From Bdellovibrionales bacterium GWA1_52_35 (GTDB lineage: Bacteria; Bdellovibrionota; UBA1018), in contig MEPO01000011.1 in assembly GCA_001769805.1 (NCBI GenBank), positions 1 to 41,622 of the forward strand: a stretch of DNA of 41,622 nt, given 5' to 3'. The position numbers were made by a program, and so were the translations under genes. The notes beneath the pieces were generated by a model. It worked only from the letters and a program-made list of their open reading frames with translations, had not been told where the DNA came from and ran no database searches. Of the stretch, positions 1 through 8,173 are shown in pieces; positions within the stretch are counted from its first letter, which is position 1, and every line of letters starts with the position of its first letter.

Positions 1-4
1 TACC

Positions 5-112
5 TTTTCCGAACACCCCGCTAAAGTGAATGAGCGTTTCCGATCACGGCTCCAGCGAGGCCATCACGAAGTCAGCGCGAAATTTTTCGATTTCGCCGGA
101 AATATCGAAGTG
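5..112 (+). repeat. Direct repeat copy 1 (108 bp)
   Basis: This segment aligns without gaps to 2210-2317, with about 88 of 108 bases identical by manual count. The longest shared stretch is the 18 bases around ggccatcacgaagtcagcg near positions 60-78. Both copies lie in the same orientation and bracket about 2.1 kb that contains the HEAT-repeat gene. It may be the edge of a decayed mobile element or an intergenic repeat family; the family is not identified. Confidence 0.75.
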
Positions 113-137
113 AATTTCGAGCGACGATTTTAAACTG

Positions 138-1577
138 CTATTCTGAACACGAGCGGTTCAGCTTGAACAATCGGCCGTACCATTCGCGGACATTCGGGTT
201 CTCATCGGTGGCAAGCATATCAAGCCGGGCCCTTATGGACGGATCATTGCGGCGGTCAGCAGCAATGGTCATCGAAATGGCCCTCACAGCAGGCTCGGGA
301 TCGCTAAGTCCCGCAAGAATTGCCGTCTTGGCCTCTTCGTCATCAAACTGAGAAAGGCCAAAGATGGCTTGCGCTCGAATTTCCTTGGAGCCATCTTTTG
401 TAAGTGCAAGCAATGACCTACGAGACGTTGGCGAGTTTCTGAGTGCTAGTTCAGAGACACTCAGGAGTCGATCGTAGTTGCCCGTACTTTTGATCTGCTC
501 TATTAACTGAGAGTCGGATAGAGCTGAAATCCGCTTGCTCTCCTGGATATTGCGCAGTGCTGGCGAGGGTTCGTTTGCCTGAGTTTTGGCTCTCTCTTTA
601 CCAAAAAACCGTTCCTGTTTCTGTGTGTCGCCGCCATAGATTAAATTTTCGCGCTTCAGCTTCGCTGGCTGAGGTGGATAGGAATTTTCGCCGCCTGGTG
701 TTGAGTACGTGTAAATCGGAATCCCAGTCTTTGCTAAAAGGTCACCAGCTTTTGCTCCGGGTTTCATCATGATATAGGTCACGTCATCGAGGCCAAGCTC
801 GCCCCAAATTTGCGCTTCGCAGTAACCTTGGCATTTAAAACTCGGTGTTGAACTCTCATGAAAACCAAGGGTTCGTCCTGGAAACCAGGACTTGGTTGAA
901 TAGGATTCGCCCGAGGCATGCTCGAACGAAATATAGTTTCCAGCTGAAGCCATCATTGCACTGGAGAGACTATCTTCACGGGTCCATGTCATTCTTTTCT
1001 TTACTTCATCTTTGAAGACTACGATGACATCTCCGTACCAAAACGGAAAGTCATCCCCGCCGTGCTGCTGATCCGTGAAGCGCAAGAGCGCTGACTTAGG
1101 CAAAAGCTCGCGTCCCTTGTCGCTGTAACTCAGACGTAGCCCTGCTAGTTCTTGTTCTCCTAGGAATCGGCTATCAAAAGCAGTAATTCCTTTTGTGGAG
1201 CGGGTGAGGTGTTGATTTTTGAATCCATATTTTGCAATCGAGTCCATCACCTCGGACGGGACGAGCATCATTACTTCAGTGTGGTCCCAAATTTTTGTTC
1301 CCGGACTTTTTGATTCGCGGATCGGGTCGCACTCCTTTTCGAGTCGGCTCACTAGAAGCTCAGCAAGAATCTTGGAGTCAAAATTCCGGTATTCGTCAGG
1401 GCTGATGTACCCACGATGGGAAAGATTCTGTTTCCCAATGGCTCGAATCAGGGGCTTTAGACTATCTGCAAGGGTATGATCGGCAGAGTTAAGGCAGTCC
1501 TCGGCGTAACTCTGAGGGGTTAACGCCAAGAGGACGGCGATAATTTCATAAATTGCCAAGAAATGGCATTTTCGCAT
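138..1577 (-). CDS. Exported protein with C-terminal HEAT-like repeats
   Basis: The 479-residue product begins with a typical Sec signal peptide: a short basic start, then a hydrophobic run ending in QSYA before EDC near residue 26. The central 300 residues match no family I recognise. Residues about 370-475 show helical HEAT-like repeats with the recurring pattern of aspartate-proline or asparagine-proline turns followed by VR (DPEPAVRA, NENPNVR-like), of the kind seen in PBS-lyase/HEAT proteins that serve as protein-binding scaffolds. A GAGG sequence lies about 11 bases upstream of the ATG. It is a single transcription unit; the next gene on this strand is over 750 bp away. The product is probably periplasmic or secreted; its function is unknown. 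Confidence 0.8.
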   Translation of the reverse strand: MRKCHFLAIYEIIAVLLALTPQSYAEDCLNSADHTLADSLKPLIRAIGKQNLSHRGYISPDEYRNFDSKILAELLVSRLEKECDPIRESKSPGTKIWDHTEVMMLVPSEVMDSIAKYGFKNQHLTRSTKGITAFDSRFLGEQELAGLRLSYSDKGRELLPKSALLRFTDQQHGGDDFPFWYGDVIVVFKDEVKKRMTWTREDSLSSAMMASAGNYISFEHASGESYSTKSWFPGRTLGFHESSTPSFKCQGYCEAQIWGELGLDDVTYIMMKPGAKAGDLLAKTGIPIYTYSTPGGENSYPPQPAKLKRENLIYGGDTQKQERFFGKERAKTQANEPSPALRNIQESKRISALSDSQLIEQIKSTGNYDRLLSVSELALRNSPTSRRSLLALTKDGSKEIRAQAIFGLSQFDDEEAKTAILAGLSDPEPAVRAISMTIAADRRNDPSIRARLDMLATDENPNVREWYGRLFKLNRSCSE

Positions 1578-2209
1578 TACGGAATCATCCTCGAGGTCTG
1601 CACATGGGTTTGAGAATAACTTTGCGCTTCTCAGGGCTTATCGTCGTTTCTCTCACTAATCTTAAGCGTTCGCTGCCCAAGGAATGGGATGTTGACCGGA
1701 AACTAAATCCAAGACCCCAGGGCTTGCCGTCAGGACTGCGCTGATTTCCTATACAGATCGCCATATTGGCCGAAAAGACGAGGATTTTCGATTACCCCCT
1801 CCGGACTCTGGCATTTGCGAGAGACGAAAGCCAAAGGTCTCGGCACCGGATGACATCGGTCCGGGGGTACTGGTTTTTGGGCTTGTGTCGATGGCTCAGC
1901 CCATCGGCGATGCAATGCCGTACTTGGTAAACTGGTTTCGAGATCCGCATTTTGGTGTGAGGACGGGTACCGAAACCTGCCGGCAATGTTCAATGGCTAT
2001 TGAGCCGGTACGTTTGGATTCGAAATCGCGGCTGTGGTTTTTGGTTCCGGCGGAAAGCCATTCATAGGTGCCGCTGGGTTTCGGCTGCGCTCAATGGTTT
2101 CTGATATTCAGCGCGAGCCATCGGCCCCGCACCGAATCCATCGGCAATCATAGCTGGCTTATGACGTCGCCGTCTGGCTCGCGGTGGCCGATAATTCTTT
2201 CGTGCCCGC
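1578..2209. other. Intergenic stretch without convincing genes
   Basis: About 630 bases separate the HEAT-repeat gene from the second direct repeat. Short open frames exist on both strands (for example 1553-1744 and 1730-1993), but they lack ribosome binding sites, recognisable domains and natural protein composition. The segment next to the repeat (about 1990-2209) may belong to the same degenerate element. I see no tRNA, terminator or riboswitch here. Confidence 0.5.
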
Positions 2210-2317
2210 CATTTCGAACACCCTGCCAATTTGAATGAGCGATTCCGATCGCGGCTCCTGCACGGCCATCACGAAGTCAGCGAAAAAATTTCCGATTTAT
2301 CCGGAATCATCGAAGTG
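2210..2317 (+). repeat. Direct repeat copy 2 (108 bp)
   Basis: This is the second copy of the repeat at 5-112, in the same orientation and ungapped, about 81% identical. Both copies are open in one frame, but most differences change the amino acid, so I do not regard it as conserved coding sequence. Confidence 0.75.
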
Positions 2318-2343
2318 GTTAAAAAACATAAATCAGCAATGGC

Positions 2344-2694
2344 CTATTTTTGAAAGACGAGTAGGTTTCGAGTTAATCCCATTATCAACAATACAGTTAC
2401 AATTATTGAGCTTCCTCTGATGAATGCAACGACCCACCACCAACCAATATCAACTCCCATCTTCGAGCGTAACAACCACGAATCAACGCATGACCAAGAG
2501 ATTGCAGCCAAAATCACGGCAACATTGTAAAGCAACAAACCTCGTTTCCTTGTTGTTGTGGGAGAACGTCTTATAAATAAGAATAAGGAAAATATAAGTA
2601 GGGGTACCAAAATTAGGATAGCTACGATCATGGATCGATTATCGTTGAATTCAACCCGTTGCACAACCCGCTCTAAACCTAATGTTTGGAGCAT
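2344..2694 (-). CDS. Small three-helix membrane protein, unknown function
   Basis: The 116-residue frame encodes about three hydrophobic segments: roughly residues 23-42 (IVAILILVPLLIFSLFLF), 52-72 and 86-108, with a basic loop RRSPTTTRKR between the first two. This is the composition of a real inner-membrane protein rather than a chance frame. No strong ribosome binding site precedes the first ATG. The second ATG at 2631 would place the start right at the first helix and is an equally good choice. I recognise no family. It is isolated between the repeat and the deiminase gene. Confidence 0.55.
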   Translation of the reverse strand: MLQTLGLERVVQRVEFNDNRSMIVAILILVPLLIFSLFLFIRRSPTTTRKRGLLLYNVAVILAAISWSCVDSWLLRSKMGVDIGWWWVVAFIRGSSIIVTVLLIMGLTRNLLVFQK

Positions 2695-2912
2695 AGGTGC
2701 TGGATTTCATTATAGGTCTATGTCGACGGGGGGAAGTGAAGGTATTTTGTCGAAATCATGACCTTTCTTTGTCATTGCTCCCGAGTGGATTTAGGCCAAA
2801 CGTCGACGGTTGTTGGGGAAGCTATTCGGAATACTTGCTGGCCGCGGCACACGTGGCCAAAATTGCACGAGTTTATGGCTGCTCATGACGGACGCAAAGA
2901 CGCTCTTGCCCC

Positions 2913-4481
2913 CTACGGCTTACATAAACGAACGACGTTTGAGCTGCAATGAACCTCGCCACCGAGCTGATGATAGGTATCATAGTTGTCGATGAAGACG
3001 GGTGCTACGCCGATACTGTCAAGTTGACGAATGATCAATTGTTTCAGTGAAGGATTGTGGGGCTCTGGCATTATAAATCTATTTCCCAATGAAACTCCGT
3101 TAACAGGATTGGGAAATAGCGGCTTTCGTTGTTCGTTCCAAAGAGTAGGCAACTCCGCTATCAAAGGTGGCGAATTGCATTTATTTTCCTGCTCCCATTT
3201 TCGAAGCCGTGCAATTATAATCGCGCGATTATGATCGATGATAACTTGGGCCAGTTTTACGTTAAAGTCTGCATAGGTTCCTTTGAATACATAAGCTGGG
3301 AACCCGCCGCCAGATGAATGTTTTGAGAGTCCAAGCTGTTTGATGGACAAGCCAGCTGAGGTCAGCTGATCTTCCAATGATGATGTCGAATTTCCCTTCA
3401 TCCAGTTTCCTTCGTTATATTTAACGGTGATTTGAGTAGTAAAGACATCATTCACTGAAGGTTTCGAAGGCACAGAAGTACTCCACGGCAGGGATATCAA
3501 AGGATCGTTGCGGTTCCTGCCCAGCTGATCGATTGCAAGCCGAGGGGAGGCGAAAACGAGTGCATAGTTACAGGGTGCCGGCCGCCCAGGTACTCCAATT
3601 ACAGTGAACATTTCGTCTACGTGTCCGACCTGCAAAAATCCAGCAATTGCGAGAACTGGTGCTGATCCGCTCAAATCTGCCAAATAATTGGCTAAACCGG
3701 GCGAAGTTTCTCCTGAAATGAGAAAATCTCCATTCGGCAGCGCTTCAATATTGCCGCCATGATCTGGGTTATTTTCTGAAATAATTGTGATGGACTCTGC
3801 GGACAGATCTTCACAATAGGCGGCTATCGCAGACGCGATACGATTGCCTGATCTTGGGTCAAGACCCAATAACTTATAGCCACGGGAGGTTCGGACAACT
3901 TGAAATGCATCTTGCGGCCACTTGCTTGACGCAAACGTACGCACTGGGATCAGATTGATTTGGTCTCTTATTTGGGAATAGTTCGACAGCCGTTTCAGAA
4001 CACTAAGAGTTGCTTCTCGGTCGTCAGAAAGTACGTTAATTTTGGCGAGCGGCGCTGACTCATTTACAGTACGCACAAAATCCAGCAAATAGGTAGGTGC
4101 TACAGCATCCGATACAAACACCGCTCCGACAGGTGCGTTGTCAGGGATGGAGTAGTCACCGTTCCGTTTGAAACACTTGGTGGTAACGTTGGCAGGTGTC
4201 TCCCCAAGACATCTGCCGCGCCTTGGTAAGATTTCCGAAGTGTCATCTGAACAGCGATTTGTGGAACCGGTGATAACTGAAAGATCCATTGAAAGTTTTG
4301 CATTCAAATCACGGATTATTTGTGTGTCGGTCGCTTCACTTCCAAACGCTCCTATCGAACAAATCGGTATGGACATAAGAAATATCAGTGCGATTGGGGA
4401 CACCTCTAAGCGTTTTCTGTGCCTGCGGGGCCGGAGCGAAAAAATCAAAAACTGTTGAATGACTCGATTTCTATAGGGCAT
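2913..4481 (-). CDS. Exported PAD-type protein-arginine deiminase
   Basis: The 522-residue product looks like the catalytic half of the animal-type peptidyl-arginine deiminases (PAD_C family), which convert protein arginine to citrulline. The diagnostic motifs are in order: WPQD (Asp191, compare WMQD of PAD4), HGGN with Glu at 241-246, GHVDE (His287 and Asp289), a FPNPVNGVSLG segment near 456-466, and GGEVHCSSN with nucleophile Cys512 close to the C-terminus. All four catalytic positions known from PAD4 (Asp350, His471, Asp473, Cys645) are present. The N-terminus has a basic region and a hydrophobic stretch ending in AFG before SEA near residue 47, which predicts export. The first ATG gives an unusually long n-region; Met36 would be inside the hydrophobic core, so the upstream start is preferred. 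It stands alone, with an insertion sequence just upstream. The PAD fold assignment is strong; calcium dependence and targets are unknown. Confidence 0.88.
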   Translation of the reverse strand: MPYRNRVIQQFLIFSLRPRRHRKRLEVSPIALIFLMSIPICSIGAFGSEATDTQIIRDLNAKLSMDLSVITGSTNRCSDDTSEILPRRGRCLGETPANVTTKCFKRNGDYSIPDNAPVGAVFVSDAVAPTYLLDFVRTVNESAPLAKINVLSDDREATLSVLKRLSNYSQIRDQINLIPVRTFASSKWPQDAFQVVRTSRGYKLLGLDPRSGNRIASAIAAYCEDLSAESITIISENNPDHGGNIEALPNGDFLISGETSPGLANYLADLSGSAPVLAIAGFLQVGHVDEMFTVIGVPGRPAPCNYALVFASPRLAIDQLGRNRNDPLISLPWSTSVPSKPSVNDVFTTQITVKYNEGNWMKGNSTSSLEDQLTSAGLSIKQLGLSKHSSGGGFPAYVFKGTYADFNVKLAQVIIDHNRAIIIARLRKWEQENKCNSPPLIAELPTLWNEQRKPLFPNPVNGVSLGNRFIMPEPHNPSLKQLIIRQLDSIGVAPVFIDNYDTYHQLGGEVHCSSNVVRLCKP

Positions 4482-4560
4482 TCCCTATATATTTCGGAAC
4501 ATTGGGCGCAAATCTGTAGCATTAAGTCAGGGCTCTGACGGGCTCTGTTTGACCCCCAGG

Positions 4561-4631
4561 GCGTTTTACAAACGCGAACAATGGTATGTGCTCGTCATTA
4601 GGCATTGTAGACACCGGTTAAATGTCCGGTG
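4561..4631. other. Two small hairpins next to the insertion sequence
   Basis: Between the deiminase gene and the insertion sequence lie a perfect 6-bp stem (GCGTTT-tac-AAACGC, 4561-4575) and another (CACCGG-8 nt-CCGGTG, 4612-4631). Neither is followed by a T run on either strand, so these are not convincing intrinsic terminators. Confidence 0.4.
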
Positions 4632-4648
4632 CTTTCTCGCAATTCGCA

Positions 4649-4673
4649 CCTGAGATCCTTCAAATTCCAAATT
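4649..4673 (+). repeat. Terminal inverted repeat, left end of the IS
   Basis: The sequence begins CCTGAGATCCTTCAAATTC and pairs with the complement of 5817-5841, with four mismatches in 25. Its inner end coincides with the first base of the transposase stop codon. Confidence 0.8.
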
Positions 4674-5755
4674 CAAGCTGCAACCGGGACTGAAAAGCGA
4701 CCGCCGCAGTAGGACTTCCAAGTATAGTTTTTGAGATCGATGGGACGGACCACACTCACACCGGACATACCTAGCGGAGTCTTGCCAGCGAGGGACATGT
4801 GAACTCGTGCTTGATTGTAGTACGATGCAAATTCGTCAAGACGCTTTTTTAAATCGTGTTCGCCCCAGAAAAGCGTGTCGTCCAAATACTCTCTTCGCAC
4901 AGTTCCAATAGCGCGCTCAATAAATGGGTGCGACCAAGGCGCTTCTGGAATCGTTTTGATCTCATCGATTCCCAGGATTCTCAAGTTTGCCCTCCAGGGA
5001 TGATACCGAAACAGCGGATCGTGGTCAGTGCTGAGATGGCGCGAAGTGCCGTTTGAATGTTGGATACTCGCGAACATCCGGCAGACATCTTCACCAATCA
5101 AAGCCCCACGGCAAACCTCAAATCCAACGATCTGGCGTGTGTATTGATCGATCACGACCATCACCCAATAAGTCTGAAGCAGAATGGACTCGCAACGAAA
5201 CAGATCCATGGACCAGAGTGCATTTTTGGCGATGCCAATCTTGCTCAGCCACGACGGTCCAGGACCGAGTGGAGTGAAGTAGTGCTTGCGAAGGATTCTT
5301 CTGACGAGCTGTTCGTCGATGGTTTGGCCCAGGAGCTGCGAGGTCAATAGTGCGATTTTTTGAACACCGTATCGAGGGTTCTTCGTTTTAATTTCGACAA
5401 TGAGCTTGATCACCTCTTGGCTCGGACCTTTTGGTCCGGGTTTCCTACTCTTATTTCCGAACAAGATGGAATACTTTCGGTTCACCAAAGCCTTATATAG
5501 CTTGAGCAATGTTGAATGGGCGACAACAACGGACAGCTTCGGTAATCGCGAAGAGCGAATGAAAAGCGCTGCGACCGCGAAGACCAGTCGATCGCGCAGA
5601 GATAATCGCGGAGCCTTTGAGCTTTTCCGTCGTAACATCAGAAGTTGCTGCCTGACCAAAAGATGCTCAGCTATAAGCAAGCTCTTGCCATTGGGGCTTG
5701 AGAGCCGCGCCATCAGAACAATTACATCTAAAATTAGCCGCAGAATCGAGGACAT
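4673..5755 (-). CDS. IS transposase with rve integrase core
   Basis: The 360-residue protein has an N-terminal helical region containing RQQLLMLRRK, a KPGPKGPS linker leading into a small helix-turn-helix-like segment (about 105-160), and an RNase H-like integrase core. The catalytic triad is visible: Asp184 in WSMDLF, Asp244 in STDHDPLF and Glu280 in HPFIERAIGT, with exactly 35 residues between the last two. The trailing REYLD and YYNQARVH motifs are typical of this class. The frame is uninterrupted, so the enzyme may be active. It fills almost the whole element between the inverted repeats. Assignment to IS481 rather than IS3 is tentative, since IS3 elements usually have two frames and this has one. 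Confidence 0.9.
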   Translation of the reverse strand: MSSILRLILDVIVLMARLSSPNGKSLLIAEHLLVRQQLLMLRRKSSKAPRLSLRDRLVFAVAALFIRSSRLPKLSVVVAHSTLLKLYKALVNRKYSILFGNKSRKPGPKGPSQEVIKLIVEIKTKNPRYGVQKIALLTSQLLGQTIDEQLVRRILRKHYFTPLGPGPSWLSKIGIAKNALWSMDLFRCESILLQTYWVMVVIDQYTRQIVGFEVCRGALIGEDVCRMFASIQHSNGTSRHLSTDHDPLFRYHPWRANLRILGIDEIKTIPEAPWSHPFIERAIGTVRREYLDDTLFWGEHDLKKRLDEFASYYNQARVHMSLAGKTPLGMSGVSVVRPIDLKNYTWKSYCGGRFSVPVAA

Positions 5756-5816
5756 TTCTCATTTTTAAACAAATTTCTCTTTTCGCAAGACTGCAAAATT
5801 GCACGGTTTTATGGTA

Positions 5817-5841
5817 AACTTCGAATTTGAAGGGTCACAGG
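5817..5841 (-). repeat. Terminal inverted repeat, right end of the IS
   Basis: The reverse complement begins CCTGTGACCCTTCAAATTC and matches the left end at 21 of 25 positions. It lies about 60 bp upstream of the transposase start. Confidence 0.8.
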
Positions 5842-5981
5842 CTTTCAATGCAGCTATGTAGGAATTTCAGAATTATTCATTCCGCGGATTTGGGTTGTAA
5901 AGCTTTAGCGCGGCGGGTGCGTCAACAAAGTGACACACTATAGATCAACATCTTTGCTGAGCAATGTGCTTTTGCGCAGCG

Positions 5982-6608
5982 CTAGCGCGCCGTTGCTGCT
6001 TTTGAGCCGGAGTGCACGTTCTTCGGTAAGGTAAGACCCCTCTCCTCGATTTGCTTGATCTTGGAGTCGGAGATACGAGGTTGATCAAGACTTTCTGCTT
6101 CTTCTGCAGAAGCCACTTTATTGCTGATCATTTTTTTCGAAACGATCAGGCACGTATTATTCGCCTTGCCAATGGACACAGCAACCTTGAGTCCATTCAA
6201 TTTGAGATTAGTGGATATTTTCGATCGAATGTTAACCTCAAGTGCATATACGAGCCGAAGGTTTGCAGCCCTAAATTCGTAGTACTGTTTCTTGATGCAA
6301 TTCTGTTCTGTTTTGGAAAGAGACGTAAACGGAGCCGACATCCAAGAATGAACTCGAAACTTTCCTCTATTCGTAACGACCGCTAGATGTGGCAGCAGCG
6401 GGGGCGTGTCCTGAGCACCGCCGTCCGGGACTTCAATCGAAGGAGCTATTAGACCCCATCCCACATTTTGACCGGGAATCGTGCGCGTTCTTGTTCCAGA
6501 AGGGGCAACAACACCCGGCGCGAGTAACGGGCCAACAAGCTCATCTGCTATGGATACAACTGGAAGCAAGCAAACAGCGATCGACAATACTCGAAACAAT
6601 TCACGCAT
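5982..6608 (-). CDS. Exported protein of unknown function
   Basis: I place the start at the ATG at 6608, because GGAGGG lies about eight bases upstream and the resulting product begins with a clear signal peptide (MRELFRVLSIAVCLLPVVS, cleaved after a small-residue site near IADE). The frame is open 40 codons further upstream, but that extension has no ribosome binding site. The mature protein is about 185 residues, with a proline-rich start (GPLLAPGVVAPSG), one internal FTSLSKTEQNCIKKQYYEF segment and a second cysteine in a KANNTCLIV strand. No family is recognised. It stands alone beside the insertion sequence. Confidence 0.7.
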   Translation of the reverse strand: MRELFRVLSIAVCLLPVVSIADELVGPLLAPGVVAPSGTRTRTIPGQNVGWGLIAPSIEVPDGGAQDTPPLLPHLAVVTNRGKFRVHSWMSAPFTSLSKTEQNCIKKQYYEFRAANLRLVYALEVNIRSKISTNLKLNGLKVAVSIGKANNTCLIVSKKMISNKVASAEEAESLDQPRISDSKIKQIEERGLTLPKNVHSGSKAATAR

Positions 6609-6765
6609 ACCTATTCCCTCCTTCAGGGGATAGATGACTTCGGCCACCCCCACAATATAGATTATCACCGATAGCTTTGATGACCGCCAGTAAATCTGCA
6701 CAAGAACGGAGTTCAGTGCATTGTCCAACCACGAATTTCAGAAACACGCACAAATTCGGCCAAAA

Positions 6766-7017
6766 TCAGCACATTTTCATCGTCTGAGGTCGCCGAAAGT
6801 CGCCATAACCTCCATATCGCATGGAAGCGCCGGTTTCAATGGGGTCCCATTTTCCCGGTTTGCCGGGGGTCCAGGGCCCGCTTAAAGGGATGCTGCGCGA
6901 ATTCGCGCCATGATATTGGAATTCCTTGAAAAGCGAGAAGATATCATCCAACCCTCGAAAGACGAAACGGTCTTCTGCTTGGGAATTGATTTCTTTAAAA
7001 TCTAAATAGCTTGTCAT
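6766..7017 (-). CDS. Possible small protein, rich in Pro and Gly at the C-terminus
   Basis: This 83-residue frame starts at an ATG preceded by GGCGGAG at a workable distance. The first half is acidic and helical (FKEINSQAEDRF, then LDDIFSLFKEF). The second half is rich in Gly, Pro and Arg (GPWTPGKPGKWDP). Immediately upstream, a 17-codon frame (ATG at about 7071, peptide MATNNIEQLFEFVKQAE) ends in TAA directly abutting this ATG, which would suit translational coupling. No homologue is recognised; it may equally be a remnant. Confidence 0.35.
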   Translation of the reverse strand: MTSYLDFKEINSQAEDRFVFRGLDDIFSLFKEFQYHGANSRSIPLSGPWTPGKPGKWDPIETGASMRYGGYGDFRRPQTMKMC

Positions 7018-7579
7018 TTACTCCGCCTGTTTCACGAATTCGAAGAGCTGTTCGATGTTGTTCGTGGCCATTGAAGGACTCTTTTATGTCCGCAACTTTT
7101 TCGGAAATCGCGTCCGCCGCGCTACTTGCCGCCGCTCAGTAGTGAATCAGAAAAATCGGCGCGCTGTTGCGGTGGCTGCAGCGGACTCAACTGCTCCCTA
7201 ATGGGGCGCCAAGCATGCTTCCTTATCCGGTCGTTGAAATCAAAGGTACCCAGCCGATCGGAAATGATTTTGACCTGTACGGCTATGTGGATGTAGACCA
7301 CCAATCATGGTTGGGCACATCAGCAATCTTTGGTTCTAACTTTCACAGCATCAACCAGGTTCCGCGGGAATTAACGAAAGAAGACATAAAAGATCTGATG
7401 CGCTAGTGCCAGCAGGCAATCAACGACGCGAGGCTTTCGGAAAGCTTGCGATAGCTTCGGGCGGGAGTGCGATTTCGCCCGTAAACATCGGTTCTCAGAT
7501 GCGGAAGCATGCGATTTATTCGATCGATATTCCCAGCGCTGTACCGGCCTGGTGCCAATATGCTAGTATCGACTAAATT
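7018..7579. other. Region with broken or doubtful coding sequence
   Basis: No confident gene is visible in these roughly 560 bases. On the minus strand, a stretch reading AASSAADAISEKVADIKESF (about 7075-7135) has protein-like composition but no start. On the plus strand a frame from about 7146 to 7406 has natural-looking sequence at its end (QPIGNDFDLYGYVDVDHQSW, then NQVPRELTKEDIKDLMR), yet it follows two stop codons and has only a TTG start at 7167 without a ribosome binding site. This pattern suggests remnants of genes rather than working ones. The last 30 bases hold the promoter of the TetR gene. Confidence 0.4.
7561..7569 (+). promoter_or_regulatory. Candidate extended -10 promoter of the TetR gene
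   Basis: TGcTAGTAT matches an extended -10 element. Its distance puts transcription start about four bases before the ATG at 7580, which has no Shine-Dalgarno sequence, so the message would be nearly leaderless. No clear -35 element is seen. Confidence 0.4.
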
Positions 7580-8173
7580 ATGCTCAAAGCTCCTGTATCC
7601 ACCAAAGCCGAGAAAATGCAGCAGGTCGCCGAAGGCACTATGAAGGTGCTCAGCGTGCAAGGGCTGTCGGGCATTACATTTTCAAGTGTCGCGAAGGCGA
7701 GCGGGGTTTCGCGAGCCTGGCTGTATAAATATTTCGGTGCATCAGATCAGGCCTTGCTCGACTTCATGACCGAAACCTTCGCAGTCACCTGGGCCAAGAC
7801 CGAAATGATCTCACACGCCAGCAATCGCAATCTCTGGGTCAAGGAAACCATGGCCGGCTACTCGCAGTTCCTCGACGCAGCAGTTGAGTTTCCCTGGGCG
7901 ATGGAGGTCTACTTTCGCTATCGGGGCACCGGGAACCTGCTTGGTCAGAAAATCAAATCTCTCGAAGACCATTACATAAGGACACAGGCCGAAAGCGTTC
8001 GCATCGGCACCCGCCTTCTTCCAGCTCAGGCCAGGCTGGTTTCGGAAGTTTTACTCGGCGTGAGACTCGGACTCGCTCACCGCTGGGTCTTTGGGGGAAT
8101 ACGCAAGACCACCTCCAAAGAAGACTTCCTCAAATTCCTGAGCTACACCTTGAAATCCCTTATTCGACCGTGA
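7580..8173 (+). CDS. TetR-family transcriptional regulator
   Basis: The 197-residue protein has the N-terminal TetR DNA-binding helix-turn-helix: an ITFSSVAKASGVSRAWLYKYF segment at about residues 32-52, in which the helix-turn-helix ends in the usual Y-[KR]-[YH]-F. The rest is the helical ligand-binding and dimer domain, which gives no clue to the ligand. The gene runs convergently into the LysE-C45 fusion gene and overlaps its 3' end by 14 bp, so it could regulate that operon even though it is not transcribed with it. No ribosome binding site precedes the ATG. Repressor function is inferred from the family. Confidence 0.88.
   Translation: MLKAPVSTKAEKMQQVAEGTMKVLSVQGLSGITFSSVAKASGVSRAWLYKYFGASDQALLDFMTETFAVTWAKTEMISHASNRNLWVKETMAGYSQFLDAAVEFPWAMEVYFRYRGTGNLLGQKIKSLEDHYIRTQAESVRIGTRLLPAQARLVSEVLLGVRLGLAHRWVFGGIRKTTSKEDFLKFLSYTLKSLIRP

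Larger units (their letters stand above)
4649..5841 (-). mobile_element. Insertion sequence, IS481/IS3-like integrase-core type, about 1.19 kb
   Basis: A single transposase gene is enclosed by 25-bp imperfect inverted repeats that match at 21 of 25 positions (4649-4673 and the complement of 5817-5841; shared core CCTTCAAATTC). The length, the single frame, the TG...CA near the ends and the D-D-35-E transposase are usual for IS481/IS3-like elements. I could not find a target duplication in the flanking bases (aattcgca on the left, ctttcaat on the right), so the insertion may be old or the ends may lie a few bases away. Confidence 0.85.

Noticed and set aside
1553..2067. Short frames on both strands after the HEAT-repeat gene
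   Set aside because: They have no ribosome binding sites or recognisable domains; they appear to be chance frames in degraded sequence.
4612..4631. Hairpin read as an integron attC-like or transposase terminator
   Set aside because: It lacks the conserved attC core bases and a T run; only a simple 6-bp stem is present.
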